A stretch of DNA of 64,000 nucleotides from Rhyacichthys aspro. Taxonomy: Eukaryota; Chordata; Actinopteri; Gobiiformes; Rhyacichthyidae. The notes beneath the pieces were generated by a model. It was not told where the DNA came from, ran no database searches, and was given only the letters and a program-made list of their open reading frames with translations. The translations under genes were made by a program, and so were the position numbers. This document shows positions 36,010 to 47,245 of the stretch, one piece after another (the stretch's first letter is position 1; each line of letters starts with the position of its first letter). The stretch lies in the NCBI GenBank assembly GCA_036850595.1, contig CM072160.1:2093981-2157980 (forward strand), read 5' to 3'.

Positions 36010-36300
36010 GATAAAAAGCTTAATCACACAAAATGCATGAAAAATAGCATGAGGACATATTTCCAATTGCCAATATCCTACAATTTCCATGATTATTCCA
36101 TGTATTTGGGATTTGCAAGAGGATATTGCGATGACTTTTTCTCAGAGATCGGCTGCTATATTCATTTGTGATATTGTAATGTGCTAAATTATGAAACGGC
36201 TGTAAAGAAGAGGAGCACACACTCCGAGCAGATGCCCGACACATTGCTGTCCGCTCAGCCACTATAAAGAACAGCTGCTCGGTCTTGGCCGCCCTCCGGC
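36010..36300. promoter_or_regulatory. Candidate conserved non-coding element (best of the set)
   Basis: Repeat-free, AT-balanced sequence free of decay signs, with ATGCATGAAAAATAGCATGA, CAATTGCCAATATCCTACAA, TCCATGATTATTCCATGTAT (two TEAD-like CATTCC/ATTCCATG motifs), CATTTGTGATATTGTAATGT and GCTAAATTATGAAACGGCTG. The texture is typical of deeply conserved developmental enhancers. Function not established. Confidence 0.42.
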
Positions 36301-36620
36301 TCCGCGCTCATACGGTCACATGGATGCACTTGCTGCGTACAGCGCTAATGCTGCGGGGCGTCCCATCTCTGGCAGATTAGAAGTGCAGCGACACACGAAC
36401 GCACAAACATCACACTCGCAGAGATAACACAAAAACCTGATCGGCGCTCGCTCGTATCAATCCTCTGTCTGTCACACACACACCGTTCGCCGTAAATCCG
36501 ACATGTGGCGATCCCATTCCCTCCGCCGCAAAGTCCCAAAAGCCTCTCGCACAAGAACAGAGGGCTTCCTGAACTCCTAAAACGATAAATCTCAGAAAAG
36601 AGACAAAGAGAAAAGAAGGA
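36301..36620. other. CpG-containing intronic patch
   Basis: Repeat-free, moderately GC-rich, adjoining the CNE candidate. Minus frames at 36345-36655 have no recognisable protein. It may extend the regulatory block. Confidence 0.35.
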
Positions 36621-36814
36621 AGGAAATGAAAACTAGGCCTTTTCACTTCCAACAATTAAAGGTTGAACCAGTTATCAATTAAAAACTAAAAAATATTATC
36701 TTTCCCACGTCCTGTATTTGAAAAAAGTGCAACGTAAACAGTGTGGACTAATCAAACATTTGCTGTTTTTAACTTAAATATTCCTTTCAATTGAATGCCA
36801 TCTTTTGTCTGAAA

Positions 36815-36900
36815 CTTGTCACATCCTTGATCTGCCGTTCACACTGTCAACGTGTCTTTGAGCAAGACACTGAACCAAACCAAGCCTCTGGTTCAGATTT
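36815..36900 (+). repeat. SINE-like relic
   Basis: The phrase GTGTCTTTGAGCAAGACACT followed by GAACC is a well-known internal piece of fish tRNA-derived SINEs. Boundaries are not visible. Confidence 0.45.
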
Positions 36901-37194
36901 AAATGAATCTCACTTAATTTGAGTAATTTTAACTCTCAGTAAAATGCAATAGAAATGTTGCATAAAACCAGAAGAAGTATATGAAGTAGTAAGTGCAGTA
37001 TTTTTAGAGTATACAGTACAAAATTAGGGCTTTTGTGTAAATAGTGTACACTACTTCTTAATATTTTTCCAAAACAGAAGGCCTTTCCTTAAATTTAACC
37101 ACATTTTTATTACCAAACTCAAATAAAAGGCCTAGAATATATAAATATAACTTGTGTAAACGATCCAGTTGAATTGATTGACTGATGTCACTTT

Positions 37195-38130
37195 TTATCC
37201 ACCAAAAAGGTCCCATTCTTCATGTGATTCCGGTTCCTCGGCCATAAAAGTCACATATGGTTTGGAGTGACCGCACAATTGATGTCTGTCTGGAAAAGCC
37301 ATCTCGAAGTCTCAAAGAGCCGCGAGATATTCCAGGAATCCCTTCGGCAGAACCAGTAGCAGGTAAACTAAATATACACCCCTTTTTCTTCCTTTCAGAT
37401 CGTTTTCCTCGTCTCTGATAACACATCTCTGGTTCCTCTCTCTCTCTGCTTCCTTTGACTGCAGGTGATGACAAAAAAAACACCGAGCTAAAGATATCTG
37501 CCGTTGCGTCCTGTCACCAGTCGCCAAACGGGACCCTTCAGGCGACTTCGGGACGTTCGGGGGGTGGATTTAGATGCACAGAGGTGACAAAGGTGGCTAT
37601 TGATGAGAATAAAATCAGGAGAGAAGGGGTGAGTCACGGGAAATGAGAGTCTTTAAGGAAGAGATCGGATGGCCCGGCATTTTTCTGGCTTGTGTTGTCA
37701 GTGTGGCGCTAAAATACAAGGGCTCTTTATGAAACCGGGGGTAATTGAGGGGTATAGGTTACCGCGGAATACCTCGGCGCAGGTGCTTTTTGGGGCGTTT
37801 AAAACGGCCGGTCGCTCGGGTAAAATGAAGAGTGCCTTGTAGTGTGTCCCGTCGGTTTCGGTGAGAACAATGAGGTTCTGGGGAAAGCCCCTTCTCGCCT
37901 CGGGGTGGTGCTGATGGTGGCAGAAGGTGGTGGGTCAGCGGGACAAGGGGAGCACTGTGTAGGCGACGCTAACAGGTGCACCCGCTCACAAAACAATGCA
38001 TTTATTGAGGGATCGTTTTGTGCGAGCAGCGGTTCGGGGGAGTTTTCATTAGCTGCTGGACACATGACCGACCTCTGCCTGGAATTAGGCTTTTTGATTT
38101 CTCATGTGTTCAGTCAGTCACAATGAGAAA
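37195..38130. other. Intronic sequence, GC-richer and partly CNE-like
   Basis: The parts at about 37215-37330 (CCATAAAAGTCACATATGGT) and 37640-38100 (GGTAATTGAGGGGTATAGGT, GGGGCGTTTAAAACGGCCGG) are repeat-free. Frames on both strands at 37799-38126 overlap each other and show no domain. No gene called. Confidence 0.35.
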
Positions 38131-38794
38131 TACACAGAGTTTTTAGCACTTTTCTTTGAGGATCCGTTCTTGTTTACCAGATTCTTACTTTTGCCTTGGA
38201 CAAAACAGAAAACGATCCATTAACATTTGATTTGTTGGTGCAAAGTCATGGTTTACTGAGCTTTTACAATGGTTCTTTCAGCTGAGGACAAAACAACAAA
38301 ACAGACAAATGCTTCTAAAATGAAACACTGAAACAGAACCAAAAACACTGCTGTAATGGAACTCATTTATTATTTTTATTATTTGTTCTGCACCAAACAC
38401 TAATAAGACATTGTTTTGCTTCGTTTCATTTTAGTTTCGACTCGTAAGAAGATATTTAGTGATTTTAGAGCAGCATATTGTCACCCTTTTTCTGTTTCTT
38501 TTTCGAATCTTCGCAACGAATTATTCTCAGTTTGAGTTTGATTTTCAGAAGGAAGAATAAATGGACGCAGATTAAACTTCTGCAGTTGGATAGACATACA
38601 ACCAATCAGAATTCAGGAGGCAGGACCGAGCGTTGCTTAAAGCCCGCCCCATTTTAGATAAACAGTTCTGATTGGCCGGTTGTTTTGAGTCAGGGAAAAA
38701 GTCAAGTCAGGCTCAATGGGAGGGGCTTCAGACCCACTTCACCAAGAAAATGAAGGGTTTGTCTGACCAGGATAGTTTTTGGTAACTTTAGATG

Positions 38795-38796
<2 letters not shown>

Positions 38797-38848
<52 letters not shown>
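38797..38848 (+). repeat. (TAA)n microsatellite, about 17 units
   Basis: Uninterrupted TAA repeats followed by TTTATATAGG. In reverse complement this looks like a LINE 3' tail ending in (TTA)n, though the body is not recognisable. Confidence 0.97.
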
Positions 38849-41404
38849 TTATATAGGATAAAAGGTAAATTGTAAGGAACACAAAATATAAAAATTAGAA
38901 TAATTGACTTAAAAGTTAGGGTATGTTTTAAAAGATGACATCAGTATAATAAAAAAATTAAAAAAATAAATATGATAGATATAACAGATACAAAAAATAC
39001 CAAATAAATTCAGTGATAAATATAATAAAAAGCCAGTCAAGACAAATGGGTACAGCTCTGACAGAAAAAGGTAGATTTTTTTATTTTTTATTACTCGTAC
39101 TGAATAAACCAGGGATCTGGTTGGTTGCTTCTTACATCAGAATGGTAAAGGTTTGATAAGAATGTGATCCGAACCTATTATCTATTTTAATCCATTCATT
39201 TAAGTGACTCTCACACAAACACATCAGAGAGTGAAGGAGCTGTGATAATGAGAGGCTAACGACTGATAGCGGCTGATGCTACACTGATTAACTCTCGCTG
39301 CTAATGGACGGGCTCACACTCAACATGGCAGCCTCAGTTTCACTTTCATTTGTCCATTTTATCACAAGCAACATAGCTTTTAAGGTGAAGGTTGCTCCTG
39401 TGAATTATTTTACAAGTCAACGCTGTAATTAACCACTTCATGTGAGAGGCACTTATTATTAGTTTTTGAAGCGAGGCGGGATACTTTCTGCTACAGTAAA
39501 AATCAATAAAGTTTCTTCGTAATGCATTGCACTGAGCAGAGGAGAGTTGAGAAGTCAAATTCAAAAGCAAAATCCTACAAATGCAAGTCAAGCCCATAAA
39601 CAAAATGCATATTGATCAATTTTATGCATCTACCTCCAGCTCTGATCGACAAAACCCAAAAATACTGGAACTCTCTGTCACTAGTTACGCTGCTGTACTT
39701 TTAGTGAATTTTCTCTCCTGAAAATGTGCACCAATGTCCGCAATAAAACCTCACAAATCCGTCTGCAGTATTCGTTTGGTTCAGTAACTTTGGGTTTTAA
39801 AAGCAGACTATGAGACTTTCCCTGACGCTGCGTTCACTGTCGTCCTGTCTCCTGTTCTTTTACCACGGTAAATGTGTCTCTGCAGAGGCTTATTTGGACT
39901 GGAGACTGGAGCAGGGCCTATAGAGACATGTTATTATTAATAGACAATTAATAAAAATATGATTTAAATCACTATAACACTTCACAGGAGGGACTGGCCG
40001 TAGCGTAGCAAGAAAAATAGAGCCACACAAAATGGAAAACAACGTAATCTGTGTGTTTTTAAACCCAACCTATTTCTTTTTCGTGTGTTTAATCGTCTGT
40101 GACTTTCTGCATTTAGTCTGAAAGTCTGAACTATCTCCAAACTCTCTTTCACAGACGAACTGGACCTCGGATCAGTTTGGTCCAAACCACGATCCTCTGG
40201 AGCTTTCACATCTGAAGATTTAGTTCAAACCAAACGGGAAAGTCCAAAAGTCCAGACCCGACAGAGCGCCTTTAGACTGAATTGAAATTGAAATGAATAT
40301 AAACTCATCATTTTACTAAAGAACGAAAATCTATATTTTTGCCTTTAGAATAACTACAGCAAGTCATTTTTTTGCACAACAGTACTATTAGGACTGCACA
40401 TAAACAAAAACCCAACTCTTGCTGTGATATTTCATGTATAAATTGCTAATAATGTCCAGTTTTGACTCCAGATTGTAAGAGTGAGGCACAGAAACAGAGA
40501 ATGTAGTTGTGCTAAAGCTAAAGTGGCTCTGTGACGTGTCTGGAGCTTGTTGTGATCAGTCTGTTTTGCTCTGACGCCGGCCGACACCCTCTCACAGATC
40601 CACGGCTCCGATAACTCACAAATACAGCCGCAGTGAGGCTTTCTTTTACAGATGACAACAACAAAAACAAGAAAACATCCAGCCGTTTGTTATCCTTGCC
40701 GTTTCCTGTTGCGGAGGACGGTGTCTTTCTTTAAGAGTCAAAACACAACCGTGAGATAAATCAGAGCACAAACAGGTAAAGATTAAATAGCGTTTCTTTC
40801 CGTCTTGTGGCGTTATCTGTCTTTCAGGTCTGTCTCCTTTGCTTTCTTTGGAAGTCTCGGGCCACAAAACGCCACTGTGTCGTCTAGCTGCAGCTCCCAA
40901 CGACGCAAACACTCTCCGCAGAGCCCAGCCCGGGGCAAAGATGGGCCTTATTGATAAGCCTCAGCATTGATTCGGTGCGTTGCAGTGGCCCTGGACAGAG
41001 ATATGCTGAGTCAAACGAGACTGTAGCAGCACTGTACGAGGCGCTGTGTGTTTCTGTGAGTGTGTGTTGGTGTCCCGTCCCGTTCAGACGGCGTCCCATC
41101 ACCTCGGGGAAGGCACAGATAAGCAGAGTGTATGGCGTAGATAAGACGGGGCAGACACTGGGGAGACGGACTGACTGTAAGTGAGTTACTGTAGGGAACA
41201 CAGTCAAACTAGGCTCACATGACCGACAAACTTTTACCTTTTAGAGACACGAGGCTTTACACAGGCTTCAATGAGTGGAACTATAATGGTTTACTCTGCA
41301 ATAACAAATAAATAAATGCATCCTCCAGCCTTATATTCATGTGAAACATTAAATAAACATCCAAATCAGCTGAAAAGAAAATTATTTGGAGTAAAAAAAT
41401 AGGT
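38849..41404. other. Intronic sequence without recognisable gene
   Basis: AT-rich to about 39170, then mixed sequence. GC-richer patches at 40560-40620 and 40850-41170 carry opposing open frames (40884-41207 minus, 40951-41184 plus) without similarity. Possible CNE around 39190-39330. Confidence 0.4.
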
Positions 41405-41575
41405 AAAATTAGTAGTAAAGCTATACTAATAGCAGTAATAGCATCAGTAATAGCAGTAAAGCTGTACTAATAGTAGTAATAGCAGCAGTATTAGCAGTAA
41501 TAGCAGTAGTAATAGCAGTAATAGCAGCAGTATTAGCAGTAATAGCAGTACTAATAGCAGTAGTAGTATTAATCG
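41405..41575 (+). repeat. 9-bp (AGTAATAGC)n minisatellite
   Basis: Imperfect units AGTAATAGC/AGTATTAGC interspersed with AGTACTAAT. A minus-strand frame reading alternating ITA/NTA triplets (41421-41624) is a repeat artefact. Confidence 0.92.
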
Positions 41576-42204
41576 TGAGAATTGAAGTTGCTGCTTTTAA
41601 ACAACAGTCACAAACAGACACCATTAAAAGTCAAAGACACTTCCTGATAATGTTCTGTGGTTTCTTCTGTTGTGTATTTTCAAACCACAAAGTCAAAGCG
41701 AGGCCTGGTTTGCTGGAAGTCTTGTGCTATTCTTTCTAAAATGCTATAAACAGAAACAAAAGAGGTGTCCTTTTACGTTAAAGGTGTGGTGCTCAGTTGT
41801 AGAAACAGGAAGAAAAACGCATTGAAACGTCTCTTTCACTTTTGTAGCTTTACGCATCAAGACGTTGAAAAAAAAAGCTACTGATTCAGTCCCATACTGA
41901 CTCAGGGACAAACCCAGTGTCTGTGTCAGGCCTGAAAGTCATATTGGTGAGTTGTGTGATAGAGACAGGCTCAGAGGGTGAGACAAAGTGATGTGTTTGT
42001 TGATAAGAGGCGGCGCCACAGCAGAAGCAGGACACAACACTAAAAACCTCCTCAACCACAGATAAGCATCACCTCCATCCCTCGACCGGGCCCTGTCCCT
42101 CTGAGTCTCTCTGAGGCTCTGCTCTGGAGACGTTAGAGAGGAATTAAACACGAGACGGAAGAACTGGGGATCGTTTTAATTAGACAGAAACACAGGGTTC
42201 AGTA

Positions 42205-42690
42205 AAGGTTTAATATTAAAGCTCTACTCAATAATGTTCTTTTTTTGTCCCTGTCTCAGGCTCCACTTGACTCCAAAAGCAGCCTAGGGACCTCTCCTGC
42301 TTCTCTTTTATTAAAAAATAAAACCACTTCAGCGTCAGGACGACAATTATCTCCTCCTCGTTAAACATTACGTGATTGAATTGACAGTATTTATCTGTGT
42401 TTTACGTTGTCTCCCTTTTCTCTGTTGATGCTTTTCTTTTTTCAGCTGTTTCTCTGTTAAAAGACATATTCAGCTGAAAATACACTTTATCTGCAGCTAT
42501 TAAACTTCCTGGAACGTCATGTGACAAGTGTCGACCAATGGGAGCGCTCCTTTTTCGAGGCAAAGGTTTTCTGTTCCTGAATAGAGGTTCTCATCTATTA
42601 CAATCCCTCAGAATAAACAGTAGATGCATCAGAAAGACTCTTTTTTCACAGATGATTGATTTTACAATAAACTATTTGGGTTTAAACCAT
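42205..42690 (-). mobile_element. Dispersed family B, copy 3
   Basis: Nearly identical in order to 25890-26374: CAGCCTAGGGACCTCTCCTG, TCAGCGTCAGGACGACAATT, AACATTACGTGATTGAATTG, GTCGACCAATGGGAGCGCTC, TTCTCATCTATTACAATCCC. It starts at CTCTACTC near 42223 and ends near AAACCATTTTTATAAA. Confidence 0.85.
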
Positions 42691-42934
42691 TTTTATAAAT
42701 ATCACGTACAGTCTGTTCAACTATTGACTAAAACAAAACTGTCTGGGTTTGAATGAATTCACGCTTTAAAAAAAAACTACACCAGTAATAGCTCAAAACT
42801 TAATAACAAACATAATAACAGATAATATACCTATTCATGCCATCTCCTCTTTTCTTTTATTACATATAAATACATATTTTCTTGTATTTGTATAAATTTA
42901 CTCATCATTTTCTCCATACCTTTTTTTCTTAAGT

Positions 42935-43045
42935 CATTAAAAATAAAATAAAATAAAAAAAAATGAAAAAAAATGAAATAAATAAAATAAAATAAAATAA
43001 AATAAAATGAAATGAAATAAAATGAATAAAATAAAATAAAATAAA
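42935..43045 (+). repeat. (AAAAT)n / (AAATA)n microsatellite
   Basis: A-rich pentanucleotide repeats AAAATAAAAT with AAATGAAAT variants. A phenylalanine- and isoleucine-rich minus frame (42929-43138) is an artefact. Confidence 0.95.
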
Positions 43046-44013
43046 GTTACCTATTGTATTTTGTTTGCATTTAATTACTGAACCGTAAAAAAAAAAATCA
43101 CTTTTCCATTTGGTAAACTGATAAAAACAAACCAACAAACAAACAAGTATTTAAACTGTATATTGTTGACAGCATCCTTACTTTACTGCATATCTTCACA
43201 CCTGTCCAAACCTTCTGCACAGTATTGTATGTAATGAATGAAGCCTTTTGCCCGGTGATGATATATATTGCATAACCCGCTGTCTTCTGTGTAAAAGGAA
43301 TAAACAAAGCAGCTCGTGACGGACTGCCACCCTCAGATATGTAAACTATTCCTCACACGTCCCTTTTGTTTTTTTTGCGCCACATATTTGTTGACACCGG
43401 CTGCAAAGACTCCGAGAGTGTGTCTGTCGCGGCGAGGCCAGATCAGATGAGTGAGGTCTGTCACAAGACACACACACAGAGAAAGATAACTCCGCAGACG
43501 CCACATTCACTTCGCTATCTCTGCCATCAAACCTCGGGCCATGTCACGCAATAAGTGACGATTCCCTCACTCGGACACAAACGCGCTCACAAGACCCGTG
43601 TAACAGCATTAGTCTGAGACCGGCGGACATATTTCCAACGGGAAAATCCTCTCATCTTTGTGTGATTGGATTAGTCTTCTATCAGGAGCAGATTAAAGGA
43701 GACGTGTCCACCAGCCAGAGTTCAGAAATAAAACCTGTTCAGTGGGTTTTACAGGCATTTTCCAACAACAATGCAATCAAAATTAAAGACATGTAGATAT
43801 TATTAGGTAAAGATCTTAAAAGTGATGTGATAAATAGCTGTAGCATAAATAATCTGCTTAAAAGGATTCTGTTATATGTTGTTTGCTGGTTTTGTCCAGA
43901 GTTTATGAAGCTAGACAGAGCATAAAGTCTGAGGTTTTTCCTTCTATGACCCCTTTGTTAGTGACTGTATAACATAATTAAAGGAGTATTTCATGAAGAG
44001 ACCTGATAAACTA
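43046..44013. other. Intronic sequence, partly CNE-like
   Basis: The patch at about 43330-43720 is repeat-free with several CpGs; a 62-codon plus frame there has no similarity. The remaining sequence shows nothing I recognise. Confidence 0.35.
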
Positions 44014-44290
44014 GACCAGTGGGTCTCAAAAAGTTTTATTTTTTAGACTGAAATTAGAAACGATGAACCCAAACTACAACTTGAGGCAATTAAAGTCGAG
44101 ACAAAACTGTTTAAAATCTATTAATACTGAACTGAAACCTTTTAGAACCTGTTAAAGTCCAACTAAAATCAATAAAAACCTTTCAAAGACCAACGTAAAC
44201 ACCATAAAACTTGCTCTAGACCTGTTCAAGTCCAACAAGAACCACTTAAACTGTATTTAAACTGAACTCAACTCACTTCAGAGCTGTTTA
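44014..44290 (+). repeat. Degenerate 21-bp minisatellite beside a hAT-like end
   Basis: CCAGTGGGTCTCAAAAAGTT at about 44017-44036 looks like the terminal sequence of fish hAT elements (CAGTGGTTCTCAAA type). About 60-70 bp further on come very degenerate 21-bp units (AACTAAAATCAATAAAAACC, CTGTTCAAGTCCAACAAG). The right end was not found. Confidence 0.5.
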
Positions 44291-44790
44291 TGTCCAGAAT
44301 CGTTACTGTTTACGCTAATGCAAGCTAGAATTTGAGCTGTAAACAAAGGCTTTTGAGGCAACTTTCATAGAATATCCCTTTTATTTTTTGCATTTGTTGA
44401 TTCTTTTATTGAGTTCTATAATGGTTTGATTCTTTTTCATTTTGAAAGTGAGGTTTCATTGATGTTTTGTTGTGTCTTTTTTTAACGACAAGGTAAAATT
44501 AAGCTTTTTGACGTTATTTAACACTGTACGGAAATGGGAGGAAAAAATGGAAATTGAACAAACAGCCTCGAATGTGTTAGTTTTGTCCATCTATTTACAG
44601 TCTTCTTGTTAAATTACAGTCGAGAGAATAGGTCACTGAACAAATATCTGATAAAGAGAATGATGCAGTGATGATGAAGCGGAAATGTAAAGGTCACGTT
44701 CCACAAAACTGACACAAACCCATCGGAGGGGCTTCAGACGGAGGACGTTTGGAGCTAGTGTAGAAACAGAACGACCAGAGCGGTTCTTAC

Positions 44791-44888
44791 CTGGTGCTGC
44801 ATCCATGAGGTTGGACTGCGCCCGACGATCTGCCACGAGGCGCGAGGATCCGGGCATACTGACGGGCTCCGAACGCACCGGCTGGATC
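44791..44888 (-). CDS. bcas3: BCAS3 internal exon (last of five found here)
   Basis: This 98-bp minus-strand exon has its acceptor at TGCTGTGCAG (AG at 44890-44889) and a strong donor GTAAGA from 44790. It encodes IQPVRSEPVSMPGSSR followed by LVADRRAQSNLMDAAP. The first part matches BCAS3 closely. The second is more diverged from the mammalian sequence I recall, which ends near IDAASG. It ends on the first base of a glycine codon, as expected before the C-terminal exons that in mammals begin around TFDRS. No exon encoding that continuation was found in the remaining 44.8 kb. The frame beyond the donor (GKNRSGRSV) is intronic. Confidence 0.93.
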
Positions 44889-44949
44889 CTGCACAGCAAC
44901 GTTTACACAGTTAGACTTCAGTTTTAGCTCCGTTTGCAGGAATAGTCTT

Positions 44950-45020
44950 TACTTTTCTTTAATTTTATCTCAAGAACGACCTGTCTGAGGAGATAAAGCT
45001 ATTGATTGATTGATTTAAAT
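44950..45020 (+). repeat. LINE 3' end with (TTGA)n tail
   Basis: TTTTATCTCAAGAACGACCT, GTCTGAGGAGATAAAGC and TATTGATTGATTGATT form the standard 3' terminus of a fish non-LTR retrotransposon. Only the tail is present. Confidence 0.6.
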
Positions 45021-45099
45021 ATTTATTAAGGTTTTATTTATTTGTCTATTCATTTATAGTGTTTAGTTTTTGTTGATGTCTGCCTCTGATTTGCTGTTC

Positions 45100-45162
45100 T
45101 ATTGTTTGTTTTATGTTTGCTTTGTTAAGCACTCTGTTTAAAATAAGATTATTATTATTAAG
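45100..45162 (+). repeat. Possible LINE 3' end with (ATT)n tail
   Basis: TTGTTAAGCACTCTGTTTAA followed by AATAAGATTATTATTATTA resembles the GCGCTTTGT...ATTATT tails of fish LINEs. Short and uncertain. Confidence 0.35.
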
Positions 45163-45639
45163 ATATCGCTTTTGTTAACTCCTTTTTTACCGTGGAACAG
45201 GATAAGTATAATTTCATTATCAACAAATCATTGGCTTGAGCGGTGACGTCATAAAACAAGTTATTTTATTTAATTTAAGGATTTTTAACAGACAATAAAC
45301 ACTTCAAAATCAGTCTTTTTTGGTAGTTGTAGGTGTCCTGTAGCTGAACACGAGGCGTTTTTACAGTGAGCTCCTTTTTTGAGCATAAAGTTTTTTCGTT
45401 GCAATACCTTGAGTGGCCACTAATCAAACTGGCGGCAGGAGAGAGGGCGGTGTTTTCAAAGACAAAAAGCATTAAATTATTCTAAAGAAATATAACAGGG
45501 AACAATGCCACTCCGAAAAAGGGTCGAAAATAGGACTTAAAATGAGGGCAAAGTTGAAGTTCACAAAATTCACAAAAACTTTTTAGGTTTTTTAGGTATT
45601 TCTGTAATTCTTGTTCTGGACAAATTTAATATGGATTTG

Positions 45640-46208
45640 GGCAAAATTTAGTTTAGTTTTAGTTGGATTTAACACATTTTATATTGATTTGAACAAGTTT
45701 TTGATGGATTTGAACAGGTTTTAGTTGGTTTCTTATAGGTTTTAGTTGGATTTGAACTAGTTTTATCTAGCTTTCACCAGGTTTTAGTTGGTTTCTTACA
45801 GGTTTTAGTTGGATTTGAACTAGTTTAATCTAGCTTTCACCAGGTTTTAGTTGGTTTCTTACAGGTTTTATTTGGATATGAACAAGTTTTAATTTGATTT
45901 TACCAGGTTTTAGTTGGTTTCTTACAGGTTTTAGTTGGATTTGAACTAGTTTTATCTAGCTTTCACCAGGTTTTAGTTGGTTTCTTACAGGTTTTAGTTG
46001 GATTTGAACTAGTTTTATCTAGCTTTCACCAGGTTTTAGTTGGTTTCTTACAGGTTTTAGTTGGATTTGAACTAGTTTTATCTAGCTTTCACCAGGTTTT
46101 AGTTGGTTTCTTACAGGTTTTATTTGGATATGAACAAGTTTTAATTTGATTTTACCAGGTTTTAGTTGGTTTCTTACAGGTTTTAGTCAGATTTTAACAA
46201 GTTTAAGA
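45640..46208 (-). repeat. 21-bp minisatellite organised as a 63-bp higher-order repeat
   Basis: The basic unit is AGGTTTTAGTTGGATTTGAA (reverse complement of the 17.4-kb unit). From about 45716, triplets form 63-bp units of two types. Type A contains CTAGTTTTATCTAGCTTTCA and type B contains GAACAAGTTTTAATTTGATT. They are ordered A A B A A A B over about 440 bp. Copies of a type are almost identical, indicating recent amplification inside this BCAS3 intron. Confidence 0.93.
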
Positions 46209-46548
46209 TGGAATTCACAAAATGAGGCATTAAAATGAGTCAGAAATGAAGGAATGGGGAAATAAATGTTAAAAACTGCTGTAATAAAGACTGAAGATGA
46301 AACCTTTCAAACCCATTTATTGTAAATTTTAATAAAAGCCTCAGACCCTAAAAGGATTCTCATTTACTGAGTTTATTCCTGTGATTCATTCGACTAATAA
46401 TTTTCTTATATAACTTCTGGTCTTAACAGTGCTTTATGATCTTTTCAAACTTAACCCAGAGTGTGTGCAATACTTCGGAGAGCTTCGGCACGATGGATAA
46501 ATTTCAGATAGAATTGAGCTAAATCCCTCTGAAACCAGGTGTCTGTAC

Positions 46549-46745
46549 CTGAGGCTGTGCAGGTCCAGGTCGTCTGTGTCGAAGTCGAGAAGCGGCTGCT
46601 GGACGTCGCTGGGCCCCTGGGACTGCAGCACCGAGGACGAGGACGAGATCACCGTGGTCTGTCCCGAAGGGTGGATGGTCTTGAACTGAAACTGAGGACC
46701 CATCCACAGGCGACGGTGGGGTCCGGTGTGGGTCACTATCTCCAC
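46549..46745 (-). CDS. bcas3: BCAS3 internal exon (fourth of five)
   Basis: This 197-bp minus-strand exon has its acceptor at TTCTCAG (AG at 46747-46746) and donor GTACAG from 46548. It encodes VEIVTHTGPHRRLWMGPQFQ and FKTIHPSGQTTVISSSSSVL, then LLDFDTDDLDLHSL. These are hallmark residues of the BCAS3 domain, and the aromatic/basic RRLWMGPQFQFK core is the most recognisable part. It starts in phase 0 and ends with AG of an arginine codon completed at 44888. A second open frame on the minus strand (46519-46776) is only a frame shadow. The plus-strand frame over 46539-46841 also mirrors this exon. Confidence 0.96.
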
Positions 46746-47119
46746 CTGAGAACACCACACACAACAGAAAACACACTGGTTACACTTTTTATTTACCAGA
46801 GATGGGACCCATTAAAATTAAACAATGTAAGCTTTTATTAATCTGTATTTATTTGACAAAAACATATAAAGTAAGTACAACTGACAAGTGCTTGTATTTC
46901 TATTGAATATTTAGTCAAAAAGTATTGTCCTAATGATTTTTTCTATTCTTTGGTGTCAGTGATGTTCAATGTGTAGCTGCTTTTTGTTCTTTGGTTGTAA
47001 AGCCCTGTAGCGCTGAGTTTTACAGAGAGCATTTGAAGGCAGCGTCATGGGAGTAACACTTAACTCTGTGGAATCTGTCAAACTATTGAAGAAATTGTTT
47101 CGTTCACACTTTCATTTAA

Positions 47120-47245
47120 TCTTTGGGAGAAGCATCGAGACTCAAGTCCAAGTGAAGTCTGAGTCTTTGGTTCAAGTCCAAGTCGAGATACAAGTCTTTT
47201 TACATTTTCTCAAGTCAGACGTCATTAAATGTGACTCAAGTCTTA
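47120..47245 (+). repeat. Dispersed 'caagtc' repeat
   Basis: Repeated short phrases ACTCAAGTCCAAGTGAAGTC, GGTTCAAGTCCAAGTCGAGA and CTCAAGTCTTACTCGAG are typical of a widespread fish interspersed repeat. Part of a plus frame at 47047-47286, not coding. Confidence 0.5.

Larger units (their letters stand above)
1..44790 (-). other. bcas3: Large BCAS3 intron (partial, at least 44.8 kb)
   Basis: All sequence below the donor at 44790 appears to be one intron. I looked for the next BCAS3 exon (expected residues near TFDRSVTLLEV, WPEGFGLRHMSSMEH and the C-terminal serine-rich tail) and did not see it on either strand. The intron contains about ten interspersed repeat families and scattered non-repetitive patches. 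Long introns in the 3' half of BCAS3 are known in vertebrates, and the neighbouring TBX2/TBX4 genes are developmental regulators. A missed small exon is possible. Confidence 0.65.
44889..46548 (-). other. bcas3: BCAS3 intron, 1.66 kb
   Basis: This intron runs from donor GTACAG at 46548 to acceptor TGTGCAG at 44889. More than a third is repeat: a LINE-like 3' end near 44950-45020 and a 21-bp/63-bp higher-order minisatellite at 45640-46208. The rest (45020-45640 and 46210-46548) has no recognisable feature. Confidence 0.88.

Noticed and set aside
46539..46841. 100-codon plus frame antisense to a BCAS3 exon
   Set aside because: Shadow of the coding exon at 46549-46745 on the opposite strand.
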